Position numbers and translations under genes: made by a program. DNA of 64,000 nucleotides from assembly GCF_003932505.1 (NCBI RefSeq), contig NZ_QZMU01000001.1:930001-994000 (forward strand), written 5' to 3'. This document shows, one piece after another, positions 1 through 12,525 of this stretch. Numbering within the stretch: the first letter of the stretch is position 1; every line of letters begins with the position of its first letter. The notes under the pieces were generated by a model, which was not told the DNA's origin, made no database searches, and saw only the letters and a program-made list of their open reading frames with translations. This DNA is from Thiohalobacter thiocyanaticus (GTDB lineage Bacteria > Pseudomonadota > Gammaproteobacteria > Thiohalobacterales > Thiohalobacteraceae).

Positions 1-592
1 CGTCGTAGAGCGGGCGCAGGTAGGGATCGACCTTCTGCGCCATGTCGCCCGGCAGAAAACCCAACCGCTCGCCGGCCTCCACCGCCGGGCGCACCAGGAT
101 CAGGCGCCGCACCTGTTCCTGCTCCAGCGCTGCCACGGCGCTGGCCACGGCCAGATAAGTCTTGCCGGTGCCGGCCGGGCCGATGCCGAAGCTCAGATCA
201 TGATCGCGGATGCTGGCCAGGTACTGGCGCTGATTCGGCCCGCGCCCCTGAATATTCCCGCTGCGGGTACGGATGCGCACCTCGGCGCCCTGCGTCTCCT
301 CGGACTCGATCTGGAGCTCGGCGTTGGCCTGCTGCAGGGCCAGGTGCACCTCGGCCGGGGTCAGCATCCGGTCCGCGGCCTCATCATAGAGGTGGCGCAG
401 CACATCGCCGGCCACCTCGGGGGCATTGCCCTCGCCGATGACATGGAACTGGTTGCCGCGGTTGTTGATCTCCACGCCCAGACGGCGCTCGATCTGACGC
501 AGGTGCTGATCGAACTGGCCGCACAGGCTGGCCAGCCGCTCGTTGTCGGGCGGCTCCAGCAGGAAATCACAGGCTGTGGGTTTCTGAGTCAA
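1..592 (-). CDS. ybeZ: PhoH-like ATPase (YbeZ/PhoL), C-terminus cut by window edge
   Basis: The minus frame reads as a PhoH-family P-loop ATPase. The Walker A segment [13 protein letters not shown] is visible, followed by [17 protein letters not shown] and [10 protein letters not shown], which are typical of the family. The N-terminal half (about residues 1-110) contains an RNA-binding-like region. No ATG or GTG follows the in-frame miaB stop; the first usable start is TTG at 592, so this start is inferred and its ribosome-binding site is weak. It lies 36 bases downstream of miaB on the same strand, matching the conserved miaB-ybeZ-ybeY order. The role is probably in ribosome or RNA metabolism with the YbeY nuclease, by family knowledge. 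The C-terminal part is outside the window. Confidence 0.9.
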   Translation of the reverse strand, partial: MTQKPTACDFLLEPPDNERLASLCGQFDQHLRQIERRLGVEINNRGNQFHVIGEGNAPEVAGDVLRHLYDEAADRMLTPAEVHLALQQANAELQIESEETQGAEVRIRTRSGNIQGRGPNQRQYLASIRDHDLSFGIGPAGTGKTYLAVASAVAALEQEQVRRLILVRPAVEAGERLGFLPGDMAQKVDPYLRPLYD

Positions 593-628
593 AACGGTCG
601 CTGGGGGATGACAGGCTGGTGCGGTGGA

Positions 629-2002
629 TTAGATCCAGTTGGCGACACCGGCGGCCGGCGCGGTATCGGCCAGCTCGACGAACTCGCCGCGCAGGGAGTT
701 GGGCAGCGCCTCGGTGATGCGGACGTTGACGAAGCGGCCGACGAGATCGGCCGGCCCGGCGAAGTTCACCACCCGGTTGTTCTCGGTGCGCCCGGCCAGC
801 TGCGCCGGGTCCTTGCGCGAGGGACCCTCGACCAGGATGCGCTGGCGGTTTCCCACCATGTCGCGGCTGATCTGCGCTGCCTTCTCGCTGATGCGCTGCT
901 GCAGGCGGGCCAGGCGGGCCTTCTTGATGGCCATGTCGACATCGTCGGGCAGGGAAGCCGCCGGCGTGCCGGGACGCGCGCTGTAGATGAAGCTGAAGGA
1001 GTGGTCGAAACCGACGTCCTCGATCAGCTGCATGGTGGCCTCGAAGTCGGCCTCGGTCTCGCCCGGGAAGCCGATGATGAAATCCGAGGACAGGCTGATG
1101 TCCGGACGCGCCTCGCGCAACCGGCGGATGATCGCCTTGTACTCCACCGCCGTGTGCTTGCGCTTCATCTGCGCCAGGATGCGATCCGAACCGCTCTGCA
1201 CCGGCAGATGTAGGTGGCTGACCAGCTCCGGCACCTCGGCATAGGCCTGGATCAGGCTGTCGCTCATTTCCAGCGGATGTGAAGTGGTGTAGCGGATGCG
1301 CTCGATACCGTCGACCGCGGCCACGTAGCTGATCAGCAGGGCCAGATCGGCGATCTCGCCGTCGTGCATGGGCCCGCGGTAGGCATTGACGTTCTGGCCC
1401 AGCAGGTTGACCTCGCGCACGCCCTGGGCGGCCAGCGCGGCGACCTCGGCGATGACGTCGTCGAAGGGCCGGCTGACCTCCTCGCCGCGGGTATAGGGCA
1501 CCACGCAGAAGCTGCAGTACTTGCTGCAACCCTCCATGATGGAGACAAAGGCGGTCGGGCCTTCGGCGCGCGGCTCGGGCAGGCGGTCGAACTTCTCGAT
1601 CTCGGGGAAGGAGATGTCCACCACCGGGGCGCGCTCACGGCGCACAGTGTTGAGCATCTCCGGCAGGCGATGCAGGGTCTGGGGTCCGAACACCAGGTCC
1701 ACGTAAGGGGCGCGCTCGCGCAGGGCCTCGCCCTCCTGGCTGGCGACACAGCCGCCCACGCCGATCACCAGCTCCGGCCGCGCGGCCTTCCAGTCCTTCC
1801 AGTGCCCGAGCTGGGAGAAGACCTTCTCCTGCGCCTTCTCGCGGATGGAGCAGGTGTTGAGCAGCAGCACGTCGGCCTCCTCGGCCCGTTCGGTCGGCAC
1901 CAGGCCATGGGAGGCCGCCAGCACGTCGGCGATGCGCGCCGAGTCGTACTCGTTCATCTGGCAACCCATGGTGCGGATGTAGACTTTGCCGGCCATAAAC
2001 AC
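629..2002 (-). CDS. miaB: tRNA-2-methylthio-N6-dimethylallyladenosine synthase MiaB
   Basis: This is a radical-SAM methylthiotransferase that adds a methylthio group to i6A37 of tRNAs reading UNN codons. The N-terminal UPF0004 domain shows the three cysteines for the auxiliary cluster ([10 protein letters not shown] near residue 14, LNTCSIREK near 51, [10 protein letters not shown] near 85). The radical-SAM motif CSKYCSFC is near residue 158. A C-terminal TRAM domain follows ([11 protein letters not shown] onward). Length 457 aa is normal. The start could be ATG 2002 or ATG 1996 ([11 protein letters not shown]); the latter resembles homologues better. It precedes ybeZ. Confidence 0.97.
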   Translation of the reverse strand: MFMAGKVYIRTMGCQMNEYDSARIADVLAASHGLVPTERAEEADVLLLNTCSIREKAQEKVFSQLGHWKDWKAARPELVIGVGGCVASQEGEALRERAPYVDLVFGPQTLHRLPEMLNTVRRERAPVVDISFPEIEKFDRLPEPRAEGPTAFVSIMEGCSKYCSFCVVPYTRGEEVSRPFDDVIAEVAALAAQGVREVNLLGQNVNAYRGPMHDGEIADLALLISYVAAVDGIERIRYTTSHPLEMSDSLIQAYAEVPELVSHLHLPVQSGSDRILAQMKRKHTAVEYKAIIRRLREARPDISLSSDFIIGFPGETEADFEATMQLIEDVGFDHSFSFIYSARPGTPAASLPDDVDMAIKKARLARLQQRISEKAAQISRDMVGNRQRILVEGPSRKDPAQLAGRTENNRVVNFAGPADLVGRFVNVRITEALPNSLRGEFVELADTAPAAGVANWI

Positions 2003-2026
2003 TCAACGTAAATGGGTAAAAATTGA

Positions 2027-2119
2027 CCGTCATTGCGAGCCGCTTCAGCGGCGTGGCAATCTCGTAATGCGGCAGTCCGGACGAGATTGCCGCGTCACTT
2101 CGTTCCTCGCAATGACGGG
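2027..2119. repeat. Dispersed inverted repeat, family A (intact copy)
   Basis: Imperfect palindrome between miaB and rnpB. The left end reads CCGTCATTGCGAG and the inner part GGCAATCTCGTAATGC; the right half is the reverse complement (GAGATTGCC... CTCGCAATGACGG). Related copies lie at 4724-4928, 13729-13804, 18293-18380 and 56774-56861. It is a non-coding hairpin-forming element of REP/MITE type. Confidence 0.85.
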
Positions 2120-2130
2120 CGAATCAATAC

Positions 2131-2472
2131 GAGCCGGCCTGTAAGCCGGGTTCTGTCGGGGACAGTCATTCATCTGGGACAGCCGTCACCGGCTGCCTCG
2201 AGCGACCTACCCGGAGGCGATGCGGGCCGCATCCTGGCCTCCCTATTTGGTCTTGCTCCGGGTGGGGTTTACCCTGCCGCGGCGTGTTGCCACCCGCGCG
2301 GTGCGCCCTTACCGCACCTTTTCACCCTTGCCTGTGCCCGTGGGCCATCGGCGGTATGTTTTCTGTGGCACTTTCCGTAGGCTCGCGCCTCCCAGGCGTT
2401 ACCTGGCACCCTGCCCTGTGGAGCCCGGACTTTCCTCGAGGGTCGCAACCCCCGCGACTGTCCGGCCGACTC
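2131..2472 (-). ncRNA. rnpB: RNase P RNA (M1 RNA, bacterial type A)
   Basis: This is the catalytic RNA of RNase P, which matures the 5' ends of tRNAs. On the minus strand the universal segments appear in order: GAGGAAAGTCCGGGCTCC, AGGGTGCCAGGTAACGCCTGG, ACCGCCGATGGCC, AAGGGTGAAAAGGTGCGGTA, CACCCGGAGCAAGACCAAAT, and the 3' ACAGAACCCGGCTTACAGG. The ends were set by a 9-bp P1 helix (GAGUCGGCC with GGCCGGCUC). A -10-like TATACT lies at 2482-2487 and overlaps the stop codon of the upstream hypothetical gene. Length of about 342 nt is normal. Confidence 0.96.
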
Positions 2473-2487
2473 GAACCGCGAAGTATA

Positions 2488-2994
2488 TCATTTTTTGCGG
2501 GGACCGGACCGGCCGCCGCCGCGCTGGTAGGTCAGCCGGCCGATCAGGCGGTTGAGCAGGTTGTCGCGGCTGAGAAAGCCCAGCGCCGGGGCTCGGCGGA
2601 TACCCATCTGCCGGCGCAGCTGGCGCAGACCCGGGTGGGCGCGGTCGGCGCGCAGGCCGCGGACGATGGCCTCACAGGCCTGCTTGCGGTGCTGCAGGCG
2701 CAGCTCGGCCTTGGCCAGGTATTCATGGACATCGCCATTGTGCTGTTCGGCCCTGGCGGCGGCCCGGCACAGGTTCAGGCCGCTGGTGTCGTTGAGCAGT
2801 ACCCGGGCGTAACCGCGGGCAGCGGTGTAGAGGCTGCTGTAGACATCGTTCGGGGCGGTCTGTTCGTCGGCCGCTTCGAAGCAGGCGGCCGCGGCGGTCA
2901 CATCCCCCGCGGCCAGGTGGCTGCAGCCCTGCACATAGTCCGGGTGCAGCCGGACCCCTCCATGCACCGCTGACCAGGGATCTTCCGGATTCAT
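2488..2994 (-). CDS. Hypothetical helical (TPR-like) protein
   Basis: A 168-aa protein that I do not recognise. It looks helical with alanine-rich repeats (GDVTAAAACFEAADEQ, LYTAARGYARVLLND, HEYLAKAELRLQHRKQA), resembling TPR or SEL1-like units, and ends in a basic tail (YQRGGGRSGPRKK). There is no signal peptide or membrane segment. The start ATG 2994 has a purine-rich site (AAGGGGGG) just upstream. It follows pgi by 36 bases on the same strand and may be co-transcribed with it. Its stop codon overlaps the rnpB -10 element. Confidence 0.7.
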   Translation of the reverse strand: MNPEDPWSAVHGGVRLHPDYVQGCSHLAAGDVTAAAACFEAADEQTAPNDVYSSLYTAARGYARVLLNDTSGLNLCRAAARAEQHNGDVHEYLAKAELRLQHRKQACEAIVRGLRADRAHPGLRQLRRQMGIRRAPALGFLSRDNLLNRLIGRLTYQRGGGRSGPRKK

Positions 2995-3030
2995 ACGCCC
3001 CCCTTGTTCCGCCCCCGCGTGGCTGTCTTT

Positions 3031-4681
<1,651 letters not shown>

Positions 4682-4723
4682 TCAGGCCCTGATCAACACT
4701 GCCACGGAACATCCAGACTGACT

Positions 4724-4928
4724 CGTCATTGCGAGGCGCAAAGCGCCGCGGCACAAGCGAGCTTGCGAGCGCAGAACGCCCGCAGGGCGGCCCCGAAGGG
4801 GTGAGCTTAGCGAATAATCTCTGACGGTATACCTCTGCATTACGAGATTGCCACGCTGCTCCCATAGAATCCCTCCGGGCTTCATCATGGGTACCCTACC
4901 CCCCGGGTCTGGGCATCGCAATGACGAG
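4724..4928. repeat. Dispersed inverted repeat, family A (interrupted copy)
   Basis: The 300-bp gap between zwf and pgi holds no gene. The outer ends match family A (CGTCATTGCGAGG at left, CGCAATGACGAG at right), and an inner GCATTACGAGATTGCCACG also matches. The left arm is interrupted by about 65 bases with their own small inverted repeats, and the right arm by about 55 bases (from about 4861) containing GGGTACCCTACCCCCCGGG. It reads as a family A copy invaded by other sequence. Confidence 0.65.
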
Positions 4929-4975
4929 TGTTGTCGACCCTATCGGGCATTTCCATACCAGGCCGCAAGATCATT

Positions 4976-6457
4976 TCAGCCATCCGTATCCAGCGTATTG
5001 CGCCAGTCCTGGTCCTCGCGCAGGAACAGCCGGTTGGCCTCGGGCGGTCCCCAGGAGCCGGCGGGATAAGTATGGATGTAGTCGCGCTCCATGGCCCAGA
5101 CCTTGAGCAGGGAATCGACCACCCGCCAGGCCCACTGCACCTCGTCGTAACGCAGGAACAGGGAACTGTCACCCTCCATCACGTCCAGCAGCAGGGCCTC
5201 GTAGGCGTCGATGCCGGCCTCGCCGATGCCGCAACTGGCGGCATCCAGGCGCTGGGTCTGGGCGCGCAGTTCCAGTCCGGGCTGCTTGACCTGCAGCTCC
5301 AGGCGCAGGCAATCGTTGGGCTGGATGTTCATCAGCAGCCAGTTGGGTTCCAGCCGATCGATGTGGGTCTCACGGAACAGCTGCTGCGGCGGGTGCTTGA
5401 AACGGATGCTGATCATTGAGTTGTTCTCGGCCAGGCGTTTGCCGGTACGCAGGTAGAAAGGCACGTTGCGCCAGCGCCAGTTGTCGATGAACAGCCGCAG
5501 GGCGCAGTAGGTCTCGGTGCTGCTGTCAGCCGGCACGCCCGCCTCTTCCAGATAGCCGGGCACCTTCCTGTCGCCCACCGTACCCGGACCGTACTGGGCA
5601 CGAAAGGCATGGGCATGCACCGCGCTCTGCGCAATGGGACGGATGGAACGCAGCACCTTGACCTTCTCGTCGTGCAGGGAATCCGCGTCCAGGCTCGCCG
5701 GCGGCTCCATCGCCACCAGGGTCAGCATCTGCAGCAGGTGACTCTGCACCATGTCGCGCAAAGCGCCGGCGGAATCATAATAGCCGGCGCGCTGCTCGAT
5801 GCCGCGCGACTCGGCGTGGGTGATCTGCACATGGTCGATGTAGTTGCGGTTCCACAGCGGCTCCAGCATCAGGTTGGCGAAGCGGAACACCAGGATGTTC
5901 TGAATGGTGCTTTTTCCCAGGTAATGATCGATGCGGTAGAGCTGGCTCTCGGCCCAGTCCCGGTGCAGCCGCCGGTCCAGGATCTCGGCGCTCTCCAGGT
6001 CCGAGCCGAAGGGCTTCTCGATCACCACCCGGCGCCAGCCGTCGGCCTCCTCGTTGAGCCCCACAGCGGCCAGTTCGTGGCTGACCACACCGAAATCCGC
6101 CGGGCTGATGGCCATATAGAAGGCGATATTGCCCGGATAGCGGCCGTCGCTTTCCAGTTGCTCCTTGAGCCCGGCGTAGATGGAAGCATCGTTGAGGTCG
6201 CCCTGAAAGAAATCCAGCCGCTCACTGAAACGGGCAAACAGCTCCGCATCCAGCCCGCCGCGGGCGCGTGACTCCAGGTCCTGCTGCACCACCCGGCGCC
6301 AGCCCGCATCGTCCCAGTCACGCCGGCCCACCCCGAGCACGCGCATGCCCGCGGGCAGACGGCCCGCCTGCTCCAGGTGATACAGCGCCGGCAGCAGCTT
6401 GTTCTGCGCCAGGTTGCCGGTGGCGCCGAAGATGACGAAGGTGCAGCTTTCACTCAT
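4976..6457 (-). CDS. zwf: Glucose-6-phosphate 1-dehydrogenase
   Basis: Oxidises glucose-6-phosphate to 6-phosphogluconolactone with NAD(P)+, the entry to the oxidative pentose phosphate and Entner-Doudoroff routes. The N-terminal nucleotide-binding motif is [17 protein letters not shown]. The substrate and active-site signature [13 protein letters not shown] is near residue 175, and [11 protein letters not shown] precedes it. Length 493 aa is normal and the frame is intact. It sits between gnd and pgi on the same strand, but gaps of about 270-300 bases filled with repeats separate the three, so separate transcripts are possible. Confidence 0.97.
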   Translation of the reverse strand: MSESCTFVIFGATGNLAQNKLLPALYHLEQAGRLPAGMRVLGVGRRDWDDAGWRRVVQQDLESRARGGLDAELFARFSERLDFFQGDLNDASIYAGLKEQLESDGRYPGNIAFYMAISPADFGVVSHELAAVGLNEEADGWRRVVIEKPFGSDLESAEILDRRLHRDWAESQLYRIDHYLGKSTIQNILVFRFANLMLEPLWNRNYIDHVQITHAESRGIEQRAGYYDSAGALRDMVQSHLLQMLTLVAMEPPASLDADSLHDEKVKVLRSIRPIAQSAVHAHAFRAQYGPGTVGDRKVPGYLEEAGVPADSSTETYCALRLFIDNWRWRNVPFYLRTGKRLAENNSMISIRFKHPPQQLFRETHIDRLEPNWLLMNIQPNDCLRLELQVKQPGLELRAQTQRLDAASCGIGEAGIDAYEALLLDVMEGDSSLFLRYDEVQWAWRVVDSLLKVWAMERDYIHTYPAGSWGPPEANRLFLREDQDWRNTLDTDG

Positions 6458-6486
6458 GTGTGGTCCTGTCGTTCTGGCATTGGCGG

Positions 6487-6718
6487 CTTCAACGCAGAGG
6501 GCGCAGAGGCGCAGAGATTCATCAATGTGCTTTTGAATTTACACCGCGGTCCAGATTATTGGCTACACCATTGAAGAAGCCGTCATCCCCGCGCAGGCGG
6601 GGATCCAGTAGCCGCTGCTGTGTATGGATTCCCGCCTGCGCGGGAATGACGCTGAGTAATCATCGGTACATCAATAATCCCTTTGCGTCTCCGTGCCCTT
6701 GCGTCCTCTGCGTTGAAG
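6487..6718. repeat. Dispersed inverted repeat, family D, with a family B copy nested inside
   Basis: The arms are CTTCAACGCAGAGGGCGCAG (from 6487) and its near reverse complement CCTTGCGTCCTCTGCGTTG (ending near 6715). They flank about 165 bases that hold a complete family B palindrome at 6581-6651. The 274-bp gnd-zwf gap holds no gene. Confidence 0.7.
6581..6651. repeat. Dispersed inverted repeat, family B
   Basis: Palindrome with left arm CGTCATCCCCGCGCAGGCGG and right arm CCGCCTGCGCGGGAATGACG around a centre of about 30 bases. Other copies are at 40653-40680 (centre deleted), 42214-42286 and 63597-63666. It is inserted within the family D repeat. Confidence 0.85.
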
Positions 6719-6731
6719 TCGCCGAAGCTTG

Positions 6732-7640
6732 TCAGGACTTCTCCACAGCATGCCCGCCGAAGGCATTGCGCATCATGGCCAGCAGGCGGTTGGCATAGCC
6801 GGTCTCGTCCTGGCTGGCGAAGCGCATGGCCAGGGCCAGGCTGATCACCGGCAGGGCCACGCCCTGGTCGATGGCCTCGACGGCGGTCCAGCGGCCCTCG
6901 CCGGAATCGGCCACCACCGGCGCGATATCCGCCAGGTCCTGGTCCTGTTGCAACGCCTCGGCGGTCAGGTCCAGCAACCAGCTGCGCACCACCGAGCCGT
7001 GGCGCCAGAGTTCGCCGATCTGCGCCAGGTCCAGGTCGAATTCCGTCTTGCCCTTGAGCAGGGCCAGGCCCTCGGCCAGGGCCTGCATCATGCCGTATTC
7101 AATGCCGTTGTGGACCATCTTGGTGAAGTGTCCGGCACCCACCGGACCGACATGGGCCCAGCCGCGGTCCGGTGCCGGGGCCAGTACCTGCAGCGCGGGG
7201 GTGAGCAGCTCGATGGCGGCCGCCTCGCCGCCGACCATGAGACAATAGCCGTTGTCCAGGCCCCAGACCCCGCCCGAGGTGCCGGCATCGACGAAGTGGA
7301 TGCCCTGTTCCGCCAACCGGGCGCCCCGGCGCTGACTGTCATGATAATTGGCATTGCCGCCATCAATAATCACATCGCCCGCCGCCAGCAATGGGTACAA
7401 TCGTTCCAGGTGGGACTCGGTCACAGCACCGGCGGGAAGCATCAGCCAGACCAGGCGCGGGGCGGCAAGCCGGCTGACGGCATCCTCCGGGGAGTCGGCC
7501 GCTATCAGGCCTTCCTCGGCCGCCAGGGCATCGACGACCTCGCGGCTGCGGTTGTAGCCGACCACCTCGATGCCGCCGCGTCGCAGGCGGCGGGCCATGT
7601 TGCCGCCCATGCGGCCCAGACCGATCATTGCCAATCGCAT
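6732..7640 (-). CDS. gnd: 6-phosphogluconate dehydrogenase, decarboxylating (short form)
   Basis: Converts 6-phosphogluconate to ribulose-5-phosphate and CO2. The Rossmann motif GLGRMGGNMARRL is at the N-terminus. GNANYHDSQRR, TSGGVWGLDNGYCLMVGG and the catalytic-helix segment KMVHNGIEYGMMQALAEG are all present. At 302 aa it belongs to the short GndA/YqeC-type subfamily rather than the long enzyme of about 470 aa; that class often prefers NAD+, which is family knowledge and not visible here. ATG 7640 has a good ribosome-binding site (AAGGAGC). It is upstream of zwf. Confidence 0.93.
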   Translation of the reverse strand: MRLAMIGLGRMGGNMARRLRRGGIEVVGYNRSREVVDALAAEEGLIAADSPEDAVSRLAAPRLVWLMLPAGAVTESHLERLYPLLAAGDVIIDGGNANYHDSQRRGARLAEQGIHFVDAGTSGGVWGLDNGYCLMVGGEAAAIELLTPALQVLAPAPDRGWAHVGPVGAGHFTKMVHNGIEYGMMQALAEGLALLKGKTEFDLDLAQIGELWRHGSVVRSWLLDLTAEALQQDQDLADIAPVVADSGEGRWTAVEAIDQGVALPVISLALAMRFASQDETGYANRLLAMMRNAFGGHAVEKS

Positions 7641-7749
7641 AACTGGCGCTCCTTTTGCATCATTCCGGGGACCCGGATTACACAGTGTGGATCAGACCGT
7701 GCAGAATGCGGTCGAATCCACCCCGCAAACCACAGACAAGGCCTGCGCA

Positions 7750-9201
7750 ATGAAGATCCTCTTCGCCAGCAGCGAAGTCCACCCCCTGATCAAGACCGGG
7801 GGGCTGGCGGACGTTTCCGCCGCCCTGCCCCGGGCGCTGAAGAACCAGCACCAGGACGTGCGTCTGGTGCTGCCCGCCTATCAGAGCGTGACGCAACAGC
7901 TGGCCGGGGTCAAAACCCTGGCCCGGATCCAGCCGCCCGGCTGCACGGTTCCGGTGCAACTGCACGAGACCCGGCTGCCGGACAGCCGTCTGCGGGTCTA
8001 CCTCGTGGACATCCCGGAGTACTTCGACCGCCCCGGCAACCCCTATCTGGGCCCGGACGGACAGGACTGGCCCGACAACGCCCGGCGCTTCCATGCCTTC
8101 GCCCGTACCATCGTGGCGCTGGCCATGGATCGCGCCGGGCTGGACTGGCAGCCCGACCTGGTGCACTGCAACGACTGGCAGACGGGTCTGGTACCGGCCC
8201 TGCTCAGCCTGGAACCGACGCGGCCGGCGACGGTATTCACCATCCACAACCTGGCCTACCAGGGGCTGTTCGACCGGGAGGCGTTCCGCGATCTGGGCCT
8301 GCCCGGGCACTGGTGGTCCATGCATGCCCTGGAATTCCATGATCAGCTCTCCTTCATCAAGGGCGGGCTGGTGTTCGCCGACTGGATCACCACCGTCAGC
8401 CCCACCTATGCCACGGAGATCCAGACGCCGGCATTCGGTGGCGGCCTGGAAGCCCTGCTGCAGGTTCGTGCCGACCGGCTGCGCGGCATCCTCAACGGCG
8501 TCGATTACCGCATCTGGAGCCCGAACCGGGACCCGCACATCCCGCACCACTACAACAGCCGCTCGCTGGCCGGCAAGGCCGCGGACAAGGCCGCACTGCA
8601 GCGCGAATTCGGCCTGCCGCGCAAGCCGCGGGCACCGCTGCTGGCCCACATCGGCCGTCTGGTGGAGCAGAAGGGCGTGGACCTGCTGCTGGCCTGCCTG
8701 CCCGGGTTGCTGGAGGCCGGCGCCCAATTGGTGCTGTTGGGCAGCGGTCAGCCGGAACTGGAGACCGAACTGCAGGCCCTGCGGGACAGCTACCCCGACC
8801 GGGTCGGTCTGCGCCTGGGCTATGACGAAGCCCTGGCCCACCGCATCGAGGCCGGGGCGGACATCTTCGTCATGCCCTCGCGCTTCGAACCCTGCGGGCT
8901 GAACCAGCTCTACAGTCTGCGCTACGGCACCCTGCCGGTGGTGCGCCGCACCGGCGGCCTGGCCGACACCGTGATCGACGCCGACGAAACGGCCTGTGCA
9001 GCAGGCACGGCCACCGGTTTCGTGTTCGATGAACCCACGCCGCAGGCCCTGGCCACGGCCCTGGACCGGGCCCTGACCCTGTATCGCCAGCCGCCGGTGT
9101 GGAAGCGGCTGGTCCAGACCGCCATGCGCCAGGACTTCAGCTGGAAGCGCAGCGCGGGAGAGTATCTGGAGCTCTACGAGGCCGCCCTGGCCGGGCATTG
9201 A
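7750..9201 (+). CDS. glgA: Glycogen synthase (ADP-glucose, GT5 family)
   Basis: Transfers glucose from ADP-glucose to alpha-1,4-glucan. The start ATG 7750 gives the canonical N-terminus MKILFASSEVHPLIKTGGLAD with the ADP-glucose-binding KTGGL. HCNDWQTGLVPALL and HIGRLVEQKGVDLLL are typical GT5 segments, and the C-terminal FEPCGLNQLYSLRYGTLPVV carries the conserved Glu and Cys. Length 483 aa is normal. The frame is open upstream, but there is no family similarity before MKILF. It is divergent from gnd with about 110 bases between them, and followed by ppc. No other glg gene is in the window. Confidence 0.96.
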   Translation: MKILFASSEVHPLIKTGGLADVSAALPRALKNQHQDVRLVLPAYQSVTQQLAGVKTLARIQPPGCTVPVQLHETRLPDSRLRVYLVDIPEYFDRPGNPYLGPDGQDWPDNARRFHAFARTIVALAMDRAGLDWQPDLVHCNDWQTGLVPALLSLEPTRPATVFTIHNLAYQGLFDREAFRDLGLPGHWWSMHALEFHDQLSFIKGGLVFADWITTVSPTYATEIQTPAFGGGLEALLQVRADRLRGILNGVDYRIWSPNRDPHIPHHYNSRSLAGKAADKAALQREFGLPRKPRAPLLAHIGRLVEQKGVDLLLACLPGLLEAGAQLVLLGSGQPELETELQALRDSYPDRVGLRLGYDEALAHRIEAGADIFVMPSRFEPCGLNQLYSLRYGTLPVVRRTGGLADTVIDADETACAAGTATGFVFDEPTPQALATALDRALTLYRQPPVWKRLVQTAMRQDFSWKRSAGEYLELYEAALAGH

Positions 9202-9213
9202 TCCTGTCCGCCC

Positions 9214-9242
9214 CTGTCAGCCAGACCCCACTCAGGTATAAT
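9214..9242 (+). promoter_or_regulatory. Predicted sigma-70 promoter of ppc
   Basis: A consensus -10 TATAAT lies at 9237-9242, with a 4-of-6 -35 match CTGTCA at 9214-9219 and 17-bp spacing. It starts just after the glgA stop. The 261-bp inverted-repeat element lies between this promoter and ppc, so the ppc leader would include the whole element. Confidence 0.55.
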
Positions 9243-9264
9243 GCGCGTTCTTTTGGGCACGAGT

Positions 9265-9525
9265 ACTCCTTCAACATGATATTGATGGGTTCAGAGCTCC
9301 CGCGCGACGCTGGGGCAAGGCGCAGCTCGCAGGCAATGGTGAGACCCTTGTCAAGAGCTGCAACGCCGCCCCAGCGCCGCGCGGGAGCTCCCTACGGGCG
9401 AGCCGATAAGCGGCCATCTGCTGCGTTGCTTGCCCTTGAGGTAGAATGGCTACCCCGGCGGGCAAGCGCCTTGCACCTGGCCGCTTATCGGCTCGCTGAA
9501 CCCATCAATATCATGTTGAAGGAGT
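9265..9525. mobile_element. MITE-like element with 30-bp perfect terminal inverted repeats
   Basis: The left end 9265-9294 (ACTCCTTCAACATGATATTG then ATGGGTTCAG) and the right end 9496-9525 are exact reverse complements over 30 bases. Two further inverted repeats lie inside: 9294-9316 with 9368-9390 (one mismatch) and 9398-9416 with 9478-9496. There is no coding potential beyond chance and no clear target-site duplication. The right end carries GAAGGAG, which serves as the Shine-Dalgarno site for ppc 11 bases further on. The 334-bp glgA-ppc gap holds only this element and the promoter. Confidence 0.7.
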
Positions 9526-9535
9526 CTAGACGGCA

Positions 9536-12352
<2,817 letters not shown>

Positions 12353-12368
12353 ACACGACCGCCGGGCC

Positions 12369-12395
12369 TAAAGTCCGCCTCCGCCCTTCCGATAT
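12369..12395 (+). promoter_or_regulatory. Predicted sigma-28 (FliA) promoter
   Basis: TAAAGTCC at 12369-12376, an 11-base spacer, then TCCGATAT at 12388-12395. This closely follows the flagellar sigma factor consensus TAAAGTTT-N11-GCCGATAA. It lies about 130 bases before the coiled-coil membrane protein gene. A short dyad (GGAATGT with ACATTCC, about 12398-12423) follows near the predicted transcript start. Confidence 0.5.
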
Positions 12396-12525
12396 GTGGA
12401 ATGTGAGCTACATTTAACATTCCGACACCCAGCACCCGTGTCCGGAGGCGCCTTGGGGCATGGCCCAGCACATCATCCACAAGCAGGGAGTAGTACATCC
12501 CACCGCATCCGACTGAGAGCGGATC

